Positions 18,264 through 26,567 of a stretch of DNA of 64,000 nucleotides are shown one piece after another (the first letter of the stretch is position 1; each line of letters begins with the position of its first letter). This stretch comes from Levilactobacillus brevis (lineage in GTDB: Bacteria > Bacillota > Bacilli > Lactobacillales > Lactobacillaceae). The DNA lies in NCBI GenBank assembly GCA_003666485.1, contig CP032931.1, positions 124,001 through 188,000 on the forward strand, given 5' to 3'. Under the pieces are notes generated by a model. That model searched no databases. It was not told the DNA's origin and saw only the letters and a program-made list of their open reading frames with translations. The translations under genes and the position numbers were made by a program.

Positions 18264-18401
18264 GTTCACCCTATTTATAATATCATGGATATAATTATTC
18301 AATCAACAATTGTCTTTCAGACAAAAAATTTCCGATAATTCTTACTATAATTACATTACATATAGTGTAATTATAGTAAGTGTGGAGAGGGTGTGATAAG
18401 G

Positions 18402-18538
18402 ATGAATGGTAAAGAAATTATAGAGCCGAAATAAACCCACTAACAGCGATTGTCACGCTAGCAGGTTCAGTGATTAACCTGATTGCCGTTGCTACGGCTA
18501 CACGAAAGCCGAAACGGCACCACAGGAAACGTAAATAG
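18402..18538 (+). pseudogene. Small TM peptide remnant with frameshift
   Basis: ATG 18402 gives ten codons then TAA. A second frame from 18431 continues INPLTAIVTLAGSVINLIAV, a TM helix, and ends in a strongly basic tail before TAG 18538, but it has no start codon. A single frameshift would join them into a 45-residue phage- or toxin-like peptide. Weakly supported. Confidence 0.3.
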
Positions 18539-18604
18539 AAGCAATGAGCGGGCGGCAACCCGCTTATTGTTGTACAATATTATAACATAAAGGGAGTGGA
18601 GGTA

Positions 18605-18706
18605 ATGACACATATAATTTCAATTACAGCTTTGGGACTTTCTATCATTGGCTTACTACTGGCGATTTATAATTTAGTTAGGGTAAGTCACAATGGCAAA
18701 GAATGA
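18605..18706 (+). CDS. Small single-TM peptide
   Basis: A 33-residue peptide with one hydrophobic helix (ISITALGLSIIGLLLAIY) and an AGTGGAGG ribosome site. It overlaps the start of the next gene by 14 bp, suggesting translational coupling. Function unknown. Confidence 0.5.
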   Translation: MTHIISITALGLSIIGLLLAIYNLVRVSHNGKE

Positions 18707-18881
18707 GTACACTGAGGTACGTGCCAAGGCCAATAAGGAATGGGACGAAAAGAACAAAGAACGAACACACTACCTTCGATCCCAATCTAGCGCACGTAGT
18801 TTTATTCGCACTAAGGCGACAACTGACGACCTACAAGAACTTAGAGAACTACTTGACCAACGGGAAGCTGATTTAAAGTAA
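18693..18881 (+). CDS. Hypothetical charged protein
   Basis: A 62-residue, mostly helical, highly charged protein (KANKEWDEKNKERTHYLRSQ) with no cysteine or TM segment. It is coupled to the small TM peptide upstream. Not recognised beyond being of a type common in lactobacilli and their phages. Confidence 0.6.
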   Translation: MAKNEYTEVRAKANKEWDEKNKERTHYLRSQSSARSFIRTKATTDDLQELRELLDQREADLK

Positions 18882-18890
18882 TAACAATAA

Positions 18891-18921
18891 ACCGCCCTGC
18901 CGATTAATAGGGTGGTTTTTA
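18891..18921 (+). terminator. Intrinsic terminator
   Basis: ACCGCCCT/AGGGTGGT hairpin followed by TTTTT. Confidence 0.7.
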
Positions 18922-18978
18922 ATACTTTTAGGCTTGCGTTATACTGTCCAGTAAGGAATTATATTAGGGGGTAATTGT

Positions 18979-19923
18979 TTGTTTAAAATGGGAAGTAAGA
19001 GCGCGGTATTATTAATGCTGCTAGGTGCTGCTGCTGGTAGTCTAGCTGTTACCAATGCCAGTGCAAACAGTAACGTGGATATCCTTGTAAACAAAATTAA
19101 TATTAATAATCTTTTCAATGTAAACACAGTGTATACGGGCGGAATAGGTGTTACGGAAAACAATAATGGTATTTCGATATATAATCGCTTTCAAACCTAC
19201 AAAATAAAGCGTTCATTAAAGGTTACTAATGAATACAAGCATAAAACAGCAACACTACCAAAAGGATCAGTTGTTACCGGATATAATGACGGCCAAGGAA
19301 ATTTGGTTAACATTGACAATACAACCTTGAGTATTAAAAACCAATCCCGAGTTCGCAAACTAGGAAATTGGCATTACAGCTATCCGAGCGTTAAAGAAAA
19401 CAATGGTGCGGCCAATAAGTATGTCCGAAATACGGCATTTTCTTATAATTCTTTGGCTAGTGTTCCTATGCTATCAGTAAAAACGTCAAAGGCTCAGGTT
19501 GATGGTGCGACTTCGGAACTGCCATTCATATCAGTAACTGCTGATAAAAAGCTTGTTTACCACAAAACTGGCCAAACTTTTCGCGCAACTAGCTACGCGA
19601 AAATTAGCAAGGTAAAGCGCACTCATTCTATGATTACCTATTATCTGAATCGCCGGACTAGTGGTGTAACCACAAAGAAAGTAAAGGTTGGAAAGCATTA
19701 CCGGTACAGAGTTAGCCTCAAATTAGCTGGTAGTTTCCAAAGCGGTTACAATGGTGACCGCGGTGCGTATAATTTAAACGTCAAAAACGGTAAGCAGGTA
19801 TTTTTCTTACCAATTGACATAAATTCACCCGTTGAGTCACAGCTAGATTTGATAACAGGATATGAGACGGTTAGTGCTCACGACAAAAAAATAAGTGCTG
19901 CCTATGTTCAAGGGTTGTACTAA
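18979..19923 (+). CDS. Secreted hypothetical protein
   Basis: A 314-residue exported protein. The N-terminal signal peptide (KMGSKSAVLLMLLGAAAGSL, cleavage expected near NASA|NS around residue 30) is followed by asparagine-rich and lysine/tyrosine-rich beta-type repeats. The TTG start (18979) is favoured because AGGGGG lies 7 nt upstream. No sortase motif or lipobox. AT-rich for the window. Probably a cell-surface or secreted protein of unknown role. Confidence 0.7.
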   Translation: MFKMGSKSAVLLMLLGAAAGSLAVTNASANSNVDILVNKININNLFNVNTVYTGGIGVTENNNGISIYNRFQTYKIKRSLKVTNEYKHKTATLPKGSVVTGYNDGQGNLVNIDNTTLSIKNQSRVRKLGNWHYSYPSVKENNGAANKYVRNTAFSYNSLASVPMLSVKTSKAQVDGATSELPFISVTADKKLVYHKTGQTFRATSYAKISKVKRTHSMITYYLNRRTSGVTTKKVKVGKHYRYRVSLKLAGSFQSGYNGDRGAYNLNVKNGKQVFFLPIDINSPVESQLDLITGYETVSAHDKKISAAYVQGLY

Positions 19924-19953
19924 AAAAAGACACCTCGATGGGTGCCTTTTTAC
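19924..19953. terminator. Intrinsic terminator
   Basis: GACACC/GGGTGCC short hairpin with a T run, between convergent genes. Confidence 0.5.
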
Positions 19954-19961
19954 TAGCAATT

Positions 19962-21449
19962 TCACGGCTGCAACCGTACCACCTGTGTCGCCACATCAGC
20001 GATAAAGTCCTGGTCATGCTCAACCAAGAGCAGTGTCGGCTGCGCTTGCGTGAGCAGGGTGGTCAGCTGATCTTGGTTAAATACGTCTAAGTAATTTAAC
20101 GGCTCATCCCAAATGAAGAGGTTGGCCGGCGTCATGAGCGACTGGGCGAGTTCGACTTTTTTCTGCTGGCCCAGGCTCATCTGGTCGATGGGCGTGGCAA
20201 ATACGTCACGGGGGAGGCCCAGCTTCTTCAGGGTATTCAACAGATCACGGTAGTTCAGGTGACGGGCCGTAGCAAATGCCGTCAGCGAGCCGTGTTCGGC
20301 GGTCAACTGGCGGGTCACGCTCAGGGTTAACTGCGGATGCATGGTGGCGAGCCCGGTGTGGTGGCCGGTGAAGGTGCCTCGCAAATACTGAATGAAGGAG
20401 GATTTGCCACAGCCGTTGGGGCCAACCAGGGCGAGCCGGTCGCCGGCATTGAGGTCAAAAGAAATCGGCTGAAATAGCTGGCGGTCGCCATACCACAACG
20501 AAAAATCAGCGACGTGAATCAATGGTTGGTAGTGCGTGGGCACCGACGTCAAGGAAAGTGGGGCCACGTGCTCGATGTTTTGTCGTAGTCCCTCGGTGGC
20601 TTGAAGTTCGCGGTCACGGCGGCGTTCGAGGTTCTTGGCGCGTTTCATCATCTTGGCCGGTAGGGTGCTGGCCCCGGCCGCTTGCCAACCACTATTCTTT
20701 TGGTGCGGGTTGCCGTGCTTGCGGCTTTCGGTGACCTGCGCCCAGTTGGTCCGGTCGACGGCCACTTGTTTCAGGCGGTCGGCTTCCTTCTTTAATTTGG
20801 CGTCCTGCTGGGCTTCAAAGGCATCCTGGCGTTGTTTTTGGTCCTCGTAAACGGCGAAATTTCCCTGGTAGAGGCGAATTTGTCGGCGTTCAATGGCCAG
20901 GGTGTGGTCGGTGACCTGATTGAGAAAATGGCGGTCGTGACTGACCACGATGAAACCGCGGCGCTGGCGTTTGAGATAGGCCGCGACCTGTTGGCGACTA
21001 GGTAGGTCCAGGTGATTGGTGGGCTCGTCAATTAAAGGCAAGGCGTTTTCGTCGGCAAATAAGATAGCGAGTAGCGCCTTGGTCTGTTCACCACCAGACA
21101 GCGCGGCAAACGGCTGAGTCAAGCGCGTGGGGGCCAACTGGAGCTGACGGAGTTCCCGTTCTAATTGCCAGTCGGCGACGCCCGCAATGTCCTGGAGAGC
21201 GGTCATTGCCGGTAAGCCGGGGTCGAGTACCGCGGCGGGAAAATACGTATAGGGCGTGGTACTGGTGATTTGTCCCTGGTAGGGGTAGTGGCCTTGTAAG
21301 AGATTGAACAGCGTGGTCTTCCCCCGCCCGTTGCGACCGACCAAGCCGAGTTTCCAGCGGGTATCGAGGTTTAAATCCACGTGATCAAAGAGTAAGTCGG
21401 TGTTCGACGCAAAGCCGAAGGTCAATTGGTGCAATGAAATTTTGGGCAT
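19962..21449 (-). CDS. ABC-F family ATPase (Lsa-like)
   Basis: A 495-residue protein of two fused ABC domains with no TM segment. Walker A loops GRNGRGKTT (about 38) and GPNGCGKSS (about 325). Signatures LSGGEQTK and MSLGQQKKVEL; Walker B IDEPTNHLD and WDEPLNYLD. A charged linker near 190-270 includes AKMMKRAKNLERRRDRE. Length and linker resemble the Lsa group, which displaces antibiotics from the ribosome. Whether it confers lincosamide/pleuromutilin tolerance cannot be told from sequence. Confidence 0.88.
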   Translation of the reverse strand: MPKISLHQLTFGFASNTDLLFDHVDLNLDTRWKLGLVGRNGRGKTTLFNLLQGHYPYQGQITSTTPYTYFPAAVLDPGLPAMTALQDIAGVADWQLERELRQLQLAPTRLTQPFAALSGGEQTKALLAILFADENALPLIDEPTNHLDLPSRQQVAAYLKRQRRGFIVVSHDRHFLNQVTDHTLAIERRQIRLYQGNFAVYEDQKQRQDAFEAQQDAKLKKEADRLKQVAVDRTNWAQVTESRKHGNPHQKNSGWQAAGASTLPAKMMKRAKNLERRRDRELQATEGLRQNIEHVAPLSLTSVPTHYQPLIHVADFSLWYGDRQLFQPISFDLNAGDRLALVGPNGCGKSSFIQYLRGTFTGHHTGLATMHPQLTLSVTRQLTAEHGSLTAFATARHLNYRDLLNTLKKLGLPRDVFATPIDQMSLGQQKKVELAQSLMTPANLFIWDEPLNYLDVFNQDQLTTLLTQAQPTLLLVEHDQDFIADVATQVVRLQP

Positions 21450-21832
21450 ACTGTGAGACTTCCCATCTAAGTTGGCTAGGTTTCCGCAATAATGGGGTGT
21501 TCTGTGTTAGGTTCTTCACGTGAATCGCATTCTTTCAATTAGTGTGGGGATGGGTAACCCATCTTAAAGTAAATTTTAAATTAAAATTTGATTAAAATCA
21601 ATCGAGTTGTATCAGAATCTGGCGGTTACGCCGCGGTCAAGATCAAGCGGTAGCCTCAGAACCGTTACGCCAGCCAATGCCGTACAATAAAGGGGTGACC
21701 GCGGCGGAGCCCGCACCAGTGAATTTGGTTTTTGTTTTTCTTTAATTTTCACAGAATATTTGGTATGCTAGTCGGATACTGAAAAAAGCTCGGGCGACTA
21801 TCGGAGTAGGCCTGGAGGGAAAGTGAGTTATC
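21450..21832. other. Intergenic region between ABC-F and LysE genes
   Basis: A divergent 380-bp region. It has an AT-rich stretch around 21570-21600 suited to promoters and a GC-rich part (21610-21720) with several short inverted repeats. I looked for a lysine riboswitch upstream of LysE and could not identify its conserved core. Confidence 0.35.
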
Positions 21833-22450
21833 ATGTCCGCAATGTACTTGAAGGGCCTGCTGTTGAGCCTGGCTCTGGTATCCTCGATTGGGATGCAAAA
21901 TTTATTCGTCTTTAACAATGCCATTAACCAGCCATTGAAGCGGGCCTGGCCCGTCACCATCATGGTCTGGTTCGCCGATACGGCGTTAACGTTAGCCGCC
22001 TTCTTCGGCATGGGCGCCATCATCAGTTCCCATGAAATGTTCAAGCTGATCATCATGTTCTTAGGGGGCCTGCTGGTCATCTGGATTGGTTTTGGTATTC
22101 TGCGCTCGGCGGCCAGTTTTAAACTGGAAAGTTCCAACACGCCGCTACCAATGAAGAAGTCGTTGGTCAACGCCTGGGTCGTGACCTGGGCCAATCCACA
22201 GGCCATCATCGATACTAGTCTGATGTTCGGGGCGATGCGGGGGTCCTTGGCAGATACGGAAGTGACGCCATTTATTACGGGGGTCGTGTCGGCCACGGCC
22301 ATCTGGTTCTTCGGTATTACGTTGATCTTGGGCCTGCTCAAGGAACGGTTGCCACAAAAGTTCCTGATGTGGGTCAACATCGTTTCCGGAGTCATCGTCA
22401 TGGTATACGGGGCTTACCTGTTGTACCAGGCTGTGATGATGGTGATTTAG
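21833..22450 (+). CDS. LysE/ArgO family amino-acid exporter
   Basis: A 205-residue protein with six hydrophobic segments. N-terminal GLLLSLALVSSIGMQNLFVFNNAI (residues 6-29) carries the family G-x-x-N-x-x-V pattern, and WANPQAIIDT near residue 115 is the second conserved block. Members export lysine, arginine or related basic amino acids across the membrane. Substrate not determined. Confidence 0.87.
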   Translation: MSAMYLKGLLLSLALVSSIGMQNLFVFNNAINQPLKRAWPVTIMVWFADTALTLAAFFGMGAIISSHEMFKLIIMFLGGLLVIWIGFGILRSAASFKLESSNTPLPMKKSLVNAWVVTWANPQAIIDTSLMFGAMRGSLADTEVTPFITGVVSATAIWFFGITLILGLLKERLPQKFLMWVNIVSGVIVMVYGAYLLYQAVMMVI

Positions 22451-22569
22451 AAAAATATTTATGGGAGCACACTGGCATTGGCTGGCGTGTTCTTTTATTT
22501 TATTCAAGTGGATTGTTAATGCCAAGCGGCCCTGCTAAGATAATGGCAAGGCATGAAAGGAGACTCGCT

Positions 22570-23505
22570 ATGAAGACAGCACAAATCTTAAATGTTCTCC
22601 GCACCGCCGCCGTGGCGGATGCCCTGGGCGTCCCGGCGGAAATGAAAATTCGCGGTAGTTATCAGCTAACTGGGATGACGGGCAATGGTAGCTGGCCGCA
22701 GCCGGCCGGAAGTTGGTCTGATGACACCTCAATGACATTGTGTTTACTGCAAAATATTTTGGAGCAAGGAACTTATGAGGACTTACTAGATAAATTTGAA
22801 CACTATATGATGTTTGGTGACTGGACGCCGCGCGGAATCGCTTTTGATGTTGGCCACACCTGTGCGCATGCCGTTCGCCAGCACGCCATCAATCACGTTC
22901 CTGCTCAGCAATGTGGGGATGCGGCCGAGAATGCCAACGGCAACGGTGCGCTGATGCGAATTGCACCGCTGGCATTTGTACTGGCCAACCAACCCAGCGT
23001 GGCAGCGCGCTTTGCAATCACTAAAGCCTACACGACGCTGACGCATGGGCATCCACGGGCAGTCGTGGGAAGCTTTATTTACCTGGAATTGTTGCATGAA
23101 TTATTAGCAGGGCAGAACCTGGTCGCCGCGTTGGCCGCTGTGAAAGTCACGCTCACGGGGTTGAATCCGGATTCAGCGTATGCGCTGGAAGTCCCGGCCT
23201 ATCAACGATTGCTTACTGAAAATTTCCAGAATTGCCAGCTAGCTGATATCCGAACCTCCGGCTACGTCGTCGACACACTAGAGGCGGCCGTGTGGGTGGC
23301 CTTGAACGCGACCGACCTGCGTACGGGACTTCTGCAAGCGGTCAATCTGGGCGGTGACGTCGATACGATTGCAACAGTAGCTGCACCGTTATTGGCAATA
23401 AGCCATCCCGAGCAACCCGTTCCGGCAGACTGGTGGCAGGTCATGATCAACCGACCACTGCTGGATCAAGTGATGGTGCCGTTCGCACAAAAATATGGCG
23501 ATTAA
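22570..23505 (+). CDS. ADP-ribosylglycohydrolase family protein
   Basis: A 311-residue ARH/DraG-like hydrolase. The binuclear metal site is visible as WSDDTSMTL near residue 55 and GGDVDTIAT near residue 262, with the intermediate GNGALMRIAPLA segment. ATG 22570 follows AAAGGAG at 8 nt; the longer frame overlaps LysE's 3' region without a ribosome site. The family removes ADP-ribose from proteins, nucleic acids or small molecules; target unknown. Confidence 0.9.
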   Translation: MKTAQILNVLRTAAVADALGVPAEMKIRGSYQLTGMTGNGSWPQPAGSWSDDTSMTLCLLQNILEQGTYEDLLDKFEHYMMFGDWTPRGIAFDVGHTCAHAVRQHAINHVPAQQCGDAAENANGNGALMRIAPLAFVLANQPSVAARFAITKAYTTLTHGHPRAVVGSFIYLELLHELLAGQNLVAALAAVKVTLTGLNPDSAYALEVPAYQRLLTENFQNCQLADIRTSGYVVDTLEAAVWVALNATDLRTGLLQAVNLGGDVDTIATVAAPLLAISHPEQPVPADWWQVMINRPLLDQVMVPFAQKYGD

Positions 23506-23513
23506 AATGGGGA

Positions 23514-23643
23514 GTGGGCCAAAAGGCGGTTAGCCGGCGAGCATTAAGGCTGATAAGCGGAACCAGCTGCCTTTTGGCCCAGGTTTCAACACCAGATATT
23601 CGGAGACGCAAAGGGCCTGAGACTTTTTGTCCCAGGCCCTTTG
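23514..23643. repeat. MITE-like structured repeat R2, copy a
   Basis: A 130-bp sequence repeated at 34189-34355. It has a CCAAAAGGC...GCCTTTTGG outer pair and a terminal AAAGGGCCTG/CAGGCCCTTT hairpin that serves as terminator for the minus gene at 23649. The ends read like TGGGACAAAAG, similar to the IS1182-type element ends near 50259 and 52077. Confidence 0.65.
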
Positions 23644-23648
23644 TGATG

Positions 23649-24347
23649 CTATTTATCTTTCGGTCGAAACGGCAGCACGTTTCCGGTATCATCCGGGTCG
23701 CCGCCCATGTCATCAAACATGGCTTCCATAAATTTGTCAAATTCTGCTGGCGTATCCGGCACGTCTGCCGCCGCGGTTTCGTCTGGTTTCAGTTCCGTGT
23801 AAAGCTGGTGTTCCCGCGCGTACGCAAAGATGGTGTGCAGGGCCTTGAGGTCGGCCGGGTAGGCGTACAGGGCAAAGTTCAGGTTGGCTTCGTCGATGAA
23901 GTATTTAAAATCCCGCTTGCCCATGGCCATTTTGGCCGCCTGGTAGGCATCGTGCATGATGATGCCCAGGACCGAGTCCTTAAAGGTGAGATAGACCACG
24001 TCCTCATTGGCCGCCACATCGGTGAGGTCGGCCAGCGTAATTTGGTGGATTTCCCGCCGCCCAGACCGTGGATTCTTTCCGGATAGCTTGACGCGTTGGG
24101 CTGTGGTGGCGCGTTGCGGCGTCGCGGATTCAGGCGCCGCTTGCTGTAAGGACAGGTGTAAGAAGGCTTGGAAGGCCTGTTCGTCCGTCAAATGTAATTG
24201 GTCCCGCATCTCGCTGATCAACTGCCCGAGCACCTTACTGTAAGTCGCGGGATCTTTCATGACGGCCGCAGTATTGGTCGCTTTGACCCACGGTTTGCCA
24301 TCGCCCCCAACCCCGATCGTGAAGAGGGGAAATCCATCAACTGCCAT
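23649..24347 (-). CDS. Hypothetical protein
   Basis: A 232-residue cytosolic, acidic protein of unrecognised family. It begins with a conserved-looking FPLFTIGVGGDGKPWVK segment and has a proline/alanine linker near 115-130. A predicted alpha/beta region (DVVYLTFKDSVLGIIMHDAYQAAK) follows, and it ends in a DDMGGDPDDTGNV tail. No TM or signal sequence. A GGAGGA ribosome site is present. Confidence 0.65.
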   Translation of the reverse strand: MAVDGFPLFTIGVGGDGKPWVKATNTAAVMKDPATYSKVLGQLISEMRDQLHLTDEQAFQAFLHLSLQQAAPESATPQRATTAQRVKLSGKNPRSGRREIHQITLADLTDVAANEDVVYLTFKDSVLGIIMHDAYQAAKMAMGKRDFKYFIDEANLNFALYAYPADLKALHTIFAYAREHQLYTELKPDETAAADVPDTPAEFDKFMEAMFDDMGGDPDDTGNVLPFRPKDK

Positions 24348-24425
24348 ATTTTCCTCCTGTGAAAATGCATTTAGTGCCTATAGTATACCGTAATTTGGGG
24401 GAAGCTGGACGTACGCGCTAGAAAT

Positions 24426-24441
24426 TGTTCCATGTGAAACA
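24426..24441. promoter_or_regulatory. parS-like site 2
   Basis: TGTTCCATGTGAAACA: the Firmicutes parS consensus TGTTNCACGTGAAACA with the same central C-to-T change as site 1 at 10906. Confidence 0.5.
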
Positions 24442-24483
24442 CCCCCGAGATACGGTATCATGGAGACAGATAGGAGTGATCAC

Positions 24484-24774
24484 ATGAACCTCGAAGAAAA
24501 ATTCACGTACATGGCTACTGGGAAGCCTTATGACGACAGTGATCCCTTGCTGGTAGACGCGCGTGACCGGTCGACGGCCAAAACCAACGCGCTCAATGCG
24601 GCGTCGACCATGGCTGACCGTGGCCGGTTGTTTCAAGCATTGGTGGGCAGCGCCGGCAGTGTGGTGACCCACGATATCCCGGCCAATGTGATTGCGGCGG
24701 GCAACCCGTGTCAGGTGCTGCGACCGATCACGGCAGCGGACAAGACGGACTTCGTGGGCCACGATTTCATTTGA
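24484..24774 (+). pseudogene. Sugar O-acetyltransferase remnant, core deleted
   Basis: A 96-residue frame joins an N-terminal MAC domain (NLEEKFTYMATGKPYDDSDP) to the C-terminal end of the same enzyme class (GSVVTHDIPANVIAAGNPCQ). The hexapeptide beta-helix core and catalytic histidine are missing (a full enzyme has about 185-200 residues). It keeps a TAGGAG ribosome site. It overlaps the 3' end of the CadD-like gene on the other strand by 8 bp. Confidence 0.65.
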
Positions 24775-25348
24775 GCACAATAACTAGGCCAATACCGATG
24801 AACAGTAGCGGCGACAGCCAGGCCCCAAATCGCGCGAAGAAGTGGCTGGCAATGGTGGACCGTGCCCAGTGGTGACTGAGAATGAGCCACAGGCCAATCA
24901 TCGTGAGAAAGACCACCAGAACCACCACAAACTCAGGGGTGTTGAGGTGCGTGAAGTAGGGGATGTAAATGCTGAGGTTGTCGCCACCATTGCCAAGCGT
25001 CAATGACCAGACCAGCGGCAGGCTGACGGGATGCGTCAACGTGGGTGGGAGTTGCGCCACGCCGCGGTTATGCCACCAACGCGTGAGCCCGATGAGGCCA
25101 AGTGACAGTGGCACCAGCCCCAGCCAATGGACCAGACCACCGACGTTGTAGCGCAGGATGCCACGACTGACCAGCCAAGACACTAAGATGAGTGTGGAAA
25201 TGCCCAGGTACTGGCCAATCACAACGTGCCGCTGCTGGGCTGGGGTGGCCGCGGCTAGCCAAAGTAAGAGTAAGACGACCAGGTCATCGGTATCGGTGAC
25301 GAAAAAGATGCCCATGGCGGTCAAAATAAAGGATAGCGTACGACTCAC
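24767..25348 (-). CDS. CadD-like transporter
   Basis: Five to six TM helices. An N-terminal FVTDTDDLVVLLLLWLA segment resembles the first helix of the cadmium-resistance transporter CadD, and GDNLSIYIPYF near the middle matches its second conserved acidic helix. The start is uncertain: GTG 25348 is tentative (AAGGAAG directly before it), and the open frame extends to 25483 without a ribosome site. Likely a cation exporter; metal not known. Confidence 0.65.
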   Translation of the reverse strand: MSRTLSFILTAMGIFFVTDTDDLVVLLLLWLAAATPAQQRHVVIGQYLGISTLILVSWLVSRGILRYNVGGLVHWLGLVPLSLGLIGLTRWWHNRGVAQLPPTLTHPVSLPLVWSLTLGNGGDNLSIYIPYFTHLNTPEFVVVLVVFLTMIGLWLILSHHWARSTIASHFFARFGAWLSPLLFIGIGLVIVLK

Positions 25349-25635
25349 CTTCCTTGGTGGTGCAAGATTACCTCCATTGTACAAGAAAATTAGGAGCGAT
25401 AACCGGATTGCTTGAAAAATATTTAACAAGCAGGTAAGTTGGGTAACCGTGCGAAGAGGTAGGGGAAAACGAGGAGCCGGCATCAGCCAGATTTCCGCCT
25501 GCTCTGAGGAACGCCGTCGACCTGACCAACCCCTGCAAGTTAACGCTTATCAGTAACGTTGTGTTGGCTAGGAACTAGTTGACGGGTTAACCTACTGTCG
25601 GTGGTTAGGTCAATTATTGTTGACAAGCACGCCAG

Positions 25636-25822
25636 TAGCCGAGAGTCCGCCAAATATGGGTTCAGCCGTGGGAGTTATCTGAGCGGCATGAACCATGCCA
25701 CTCAGATAACTGGCGTCTTTGAGACGTGCACTTCGGCTCAAAGGCGAGGTGTCGAGACCGCACTTTGGCTCGACCCGTCCGCCCACAGCGACCCGACCCA
25801 TATTTGGCGGACGGTAGGCGAC
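25636..25822 (+). repeat. Structured repeat R1, copy a
   Basis: A ~185-bp intergenic element bounded by a perfect 15-bp inverted repeat, TCCGCCAAATATGGG (25646-25660) / CCCATATTTGGCGGA (25797-25811). Inside: AGTTATCTGAG/CTCAGATAACT (25673-25683, 25701-25711), CGTC-TTTGA-GACG and GTCGAG/CTCGAC hairpins. Other copies lie at 31960 (inverted) and 35917. Stem sequences differ between copies but stay paired. Confidence 0.8.
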
Positions 25823-25843
25823 AGTTGAAACAAGTTTAAAAAA

Positions 25844-25875
25844 TGAGCGCCTAACCGCAGTGGGTTAAGCGCTCA
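25844..25875 (-). terminator. Terminator of the GtrA gene
   Basis: TGAGCGCCTAACC/GGTTAAGCGCTCA stem downstream of the minus-strand stop at 25895. Confidence 0.75.
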
Positions 25876-25894
25876 AAGTATTGTTCAAACAAAT

Positions 25895-26404
25895 TTAGTC
25901 AGCTGGGGCCGGTTGGTTCTTGAAGACCAGCTTCTTAGATAAGAAGAAGTTCAAGACCAGCGCGATTGCGTGGCCGATGACCTTGGTCATGGTCCCGTTG
26001 GCGTTGAGCCAAGAGATCCCCAAGAACAAGATGACCGTTTCCAGCAGGAACGTGGCGACCCGGGTCATGTAGAACGTGCCCATTTCTCGCATGGGCTTGT
26101 CGGACTTGTGTTTGAACACGAAGGTCCGGTCGAGCCAGAAGGAGCATTGCACACTGATGACCCAGTCAATAAAGTTGGCCAATTGGTACTCGATACCAAA
26201 GGTGTGGTAGAACAGGTAGAACAACGTGATGTTGATGACTACCGAGATGGCCCCAAACAACAGGTAGCGGGCAGCTTGGCCCTGAACCTTGTCCTCGACT
26301 TGTTGGAGCTGTGCAGCGTATTCGTTTTCCGTTTCGGTTAACTCAGCTTCGTACTCTTCTTTCGAAGCCGGGTAGTGATCGTGACGTAAGGGTTGACTTT
26401 CCAT
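25895..26404 (-). CDS. GtrA family membrane protein
   Basis: A 169-residue protein with a charged N-terminal tail (about 1-45) and four TM helices. LLFGAISVVINITLFYLFY and IDWVISVQCSFWLDRTFVFK are the GtrA hallmarks. GtrA proteins help move lipid-linked sugars for glycosylation of teichoic acid or polysaccharide. ATG 26404 follows GAAAGG; an upstream GTG would add ten residues. No glycosyltransferase lies next to it. Confidence 0.85.
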   Translation of the reverse strand: MESQPLRHDHYPASKEEYEAELTETENEYAAQLQQVEDKVQGQAARYLLFGAISVVINITLFYLFYHTFGIEYQLANFIDWVISVQCSFWLDRTFVFKHKSDKPMREMGTFYMTRVATFLLETVILFLGISWLNANGTMTKVIGHAIALVLNFFLSKKLVFKNQPAPAD

Positions 26405-26427
26405 AAATTTCGGAACCTTTCTGTGAC

Positions 26428-26449
26428 GTTTCACTTAGCTGGGTGAAAC
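26428..26449. promoter_or_regulatory. Inverted repeat upstream of GtrA gene
   Basis: GTTTCAC (26428-26434) / GTGAAAC (26443-26449) with an 8-bp spacer. Possible operator; not a parS because of the spacing. Confidence 0.3.
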
Positions 26450-26567
26450 CTTTTTGAAAACTCCCCGGGTCCCACCTGAGTTATGAAAACGTGTAATTGT
26501 CGTGCTAGCTTAATTATACCGTTTTTGGCTGGCACTGCAACGAGAATACCCTGGTAAATTTAAACGG

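Noticed and set aside
21600-21832. Lysine riboswitch upstream of the LysE gene
   Set aside because: GC-rich hairpins are present, but the conserved lysine-riboswitch core could not be found by eye.
23433-24086. Plus-strand 217-codon frame opposite the hypothetical gene at 23649
   Set aside because: It overlaps the real minus-strand gene and repeat R2a, has no ribosome site, and its composition is typical of an antisense shadow.
26428-26449. Third parS site (GTTTCAC...GTGAAAC)
   Set aside because: The half-sites are 8 bp apart instead of adjacent, so it does not fit parS; listed only as an inverted repeat.
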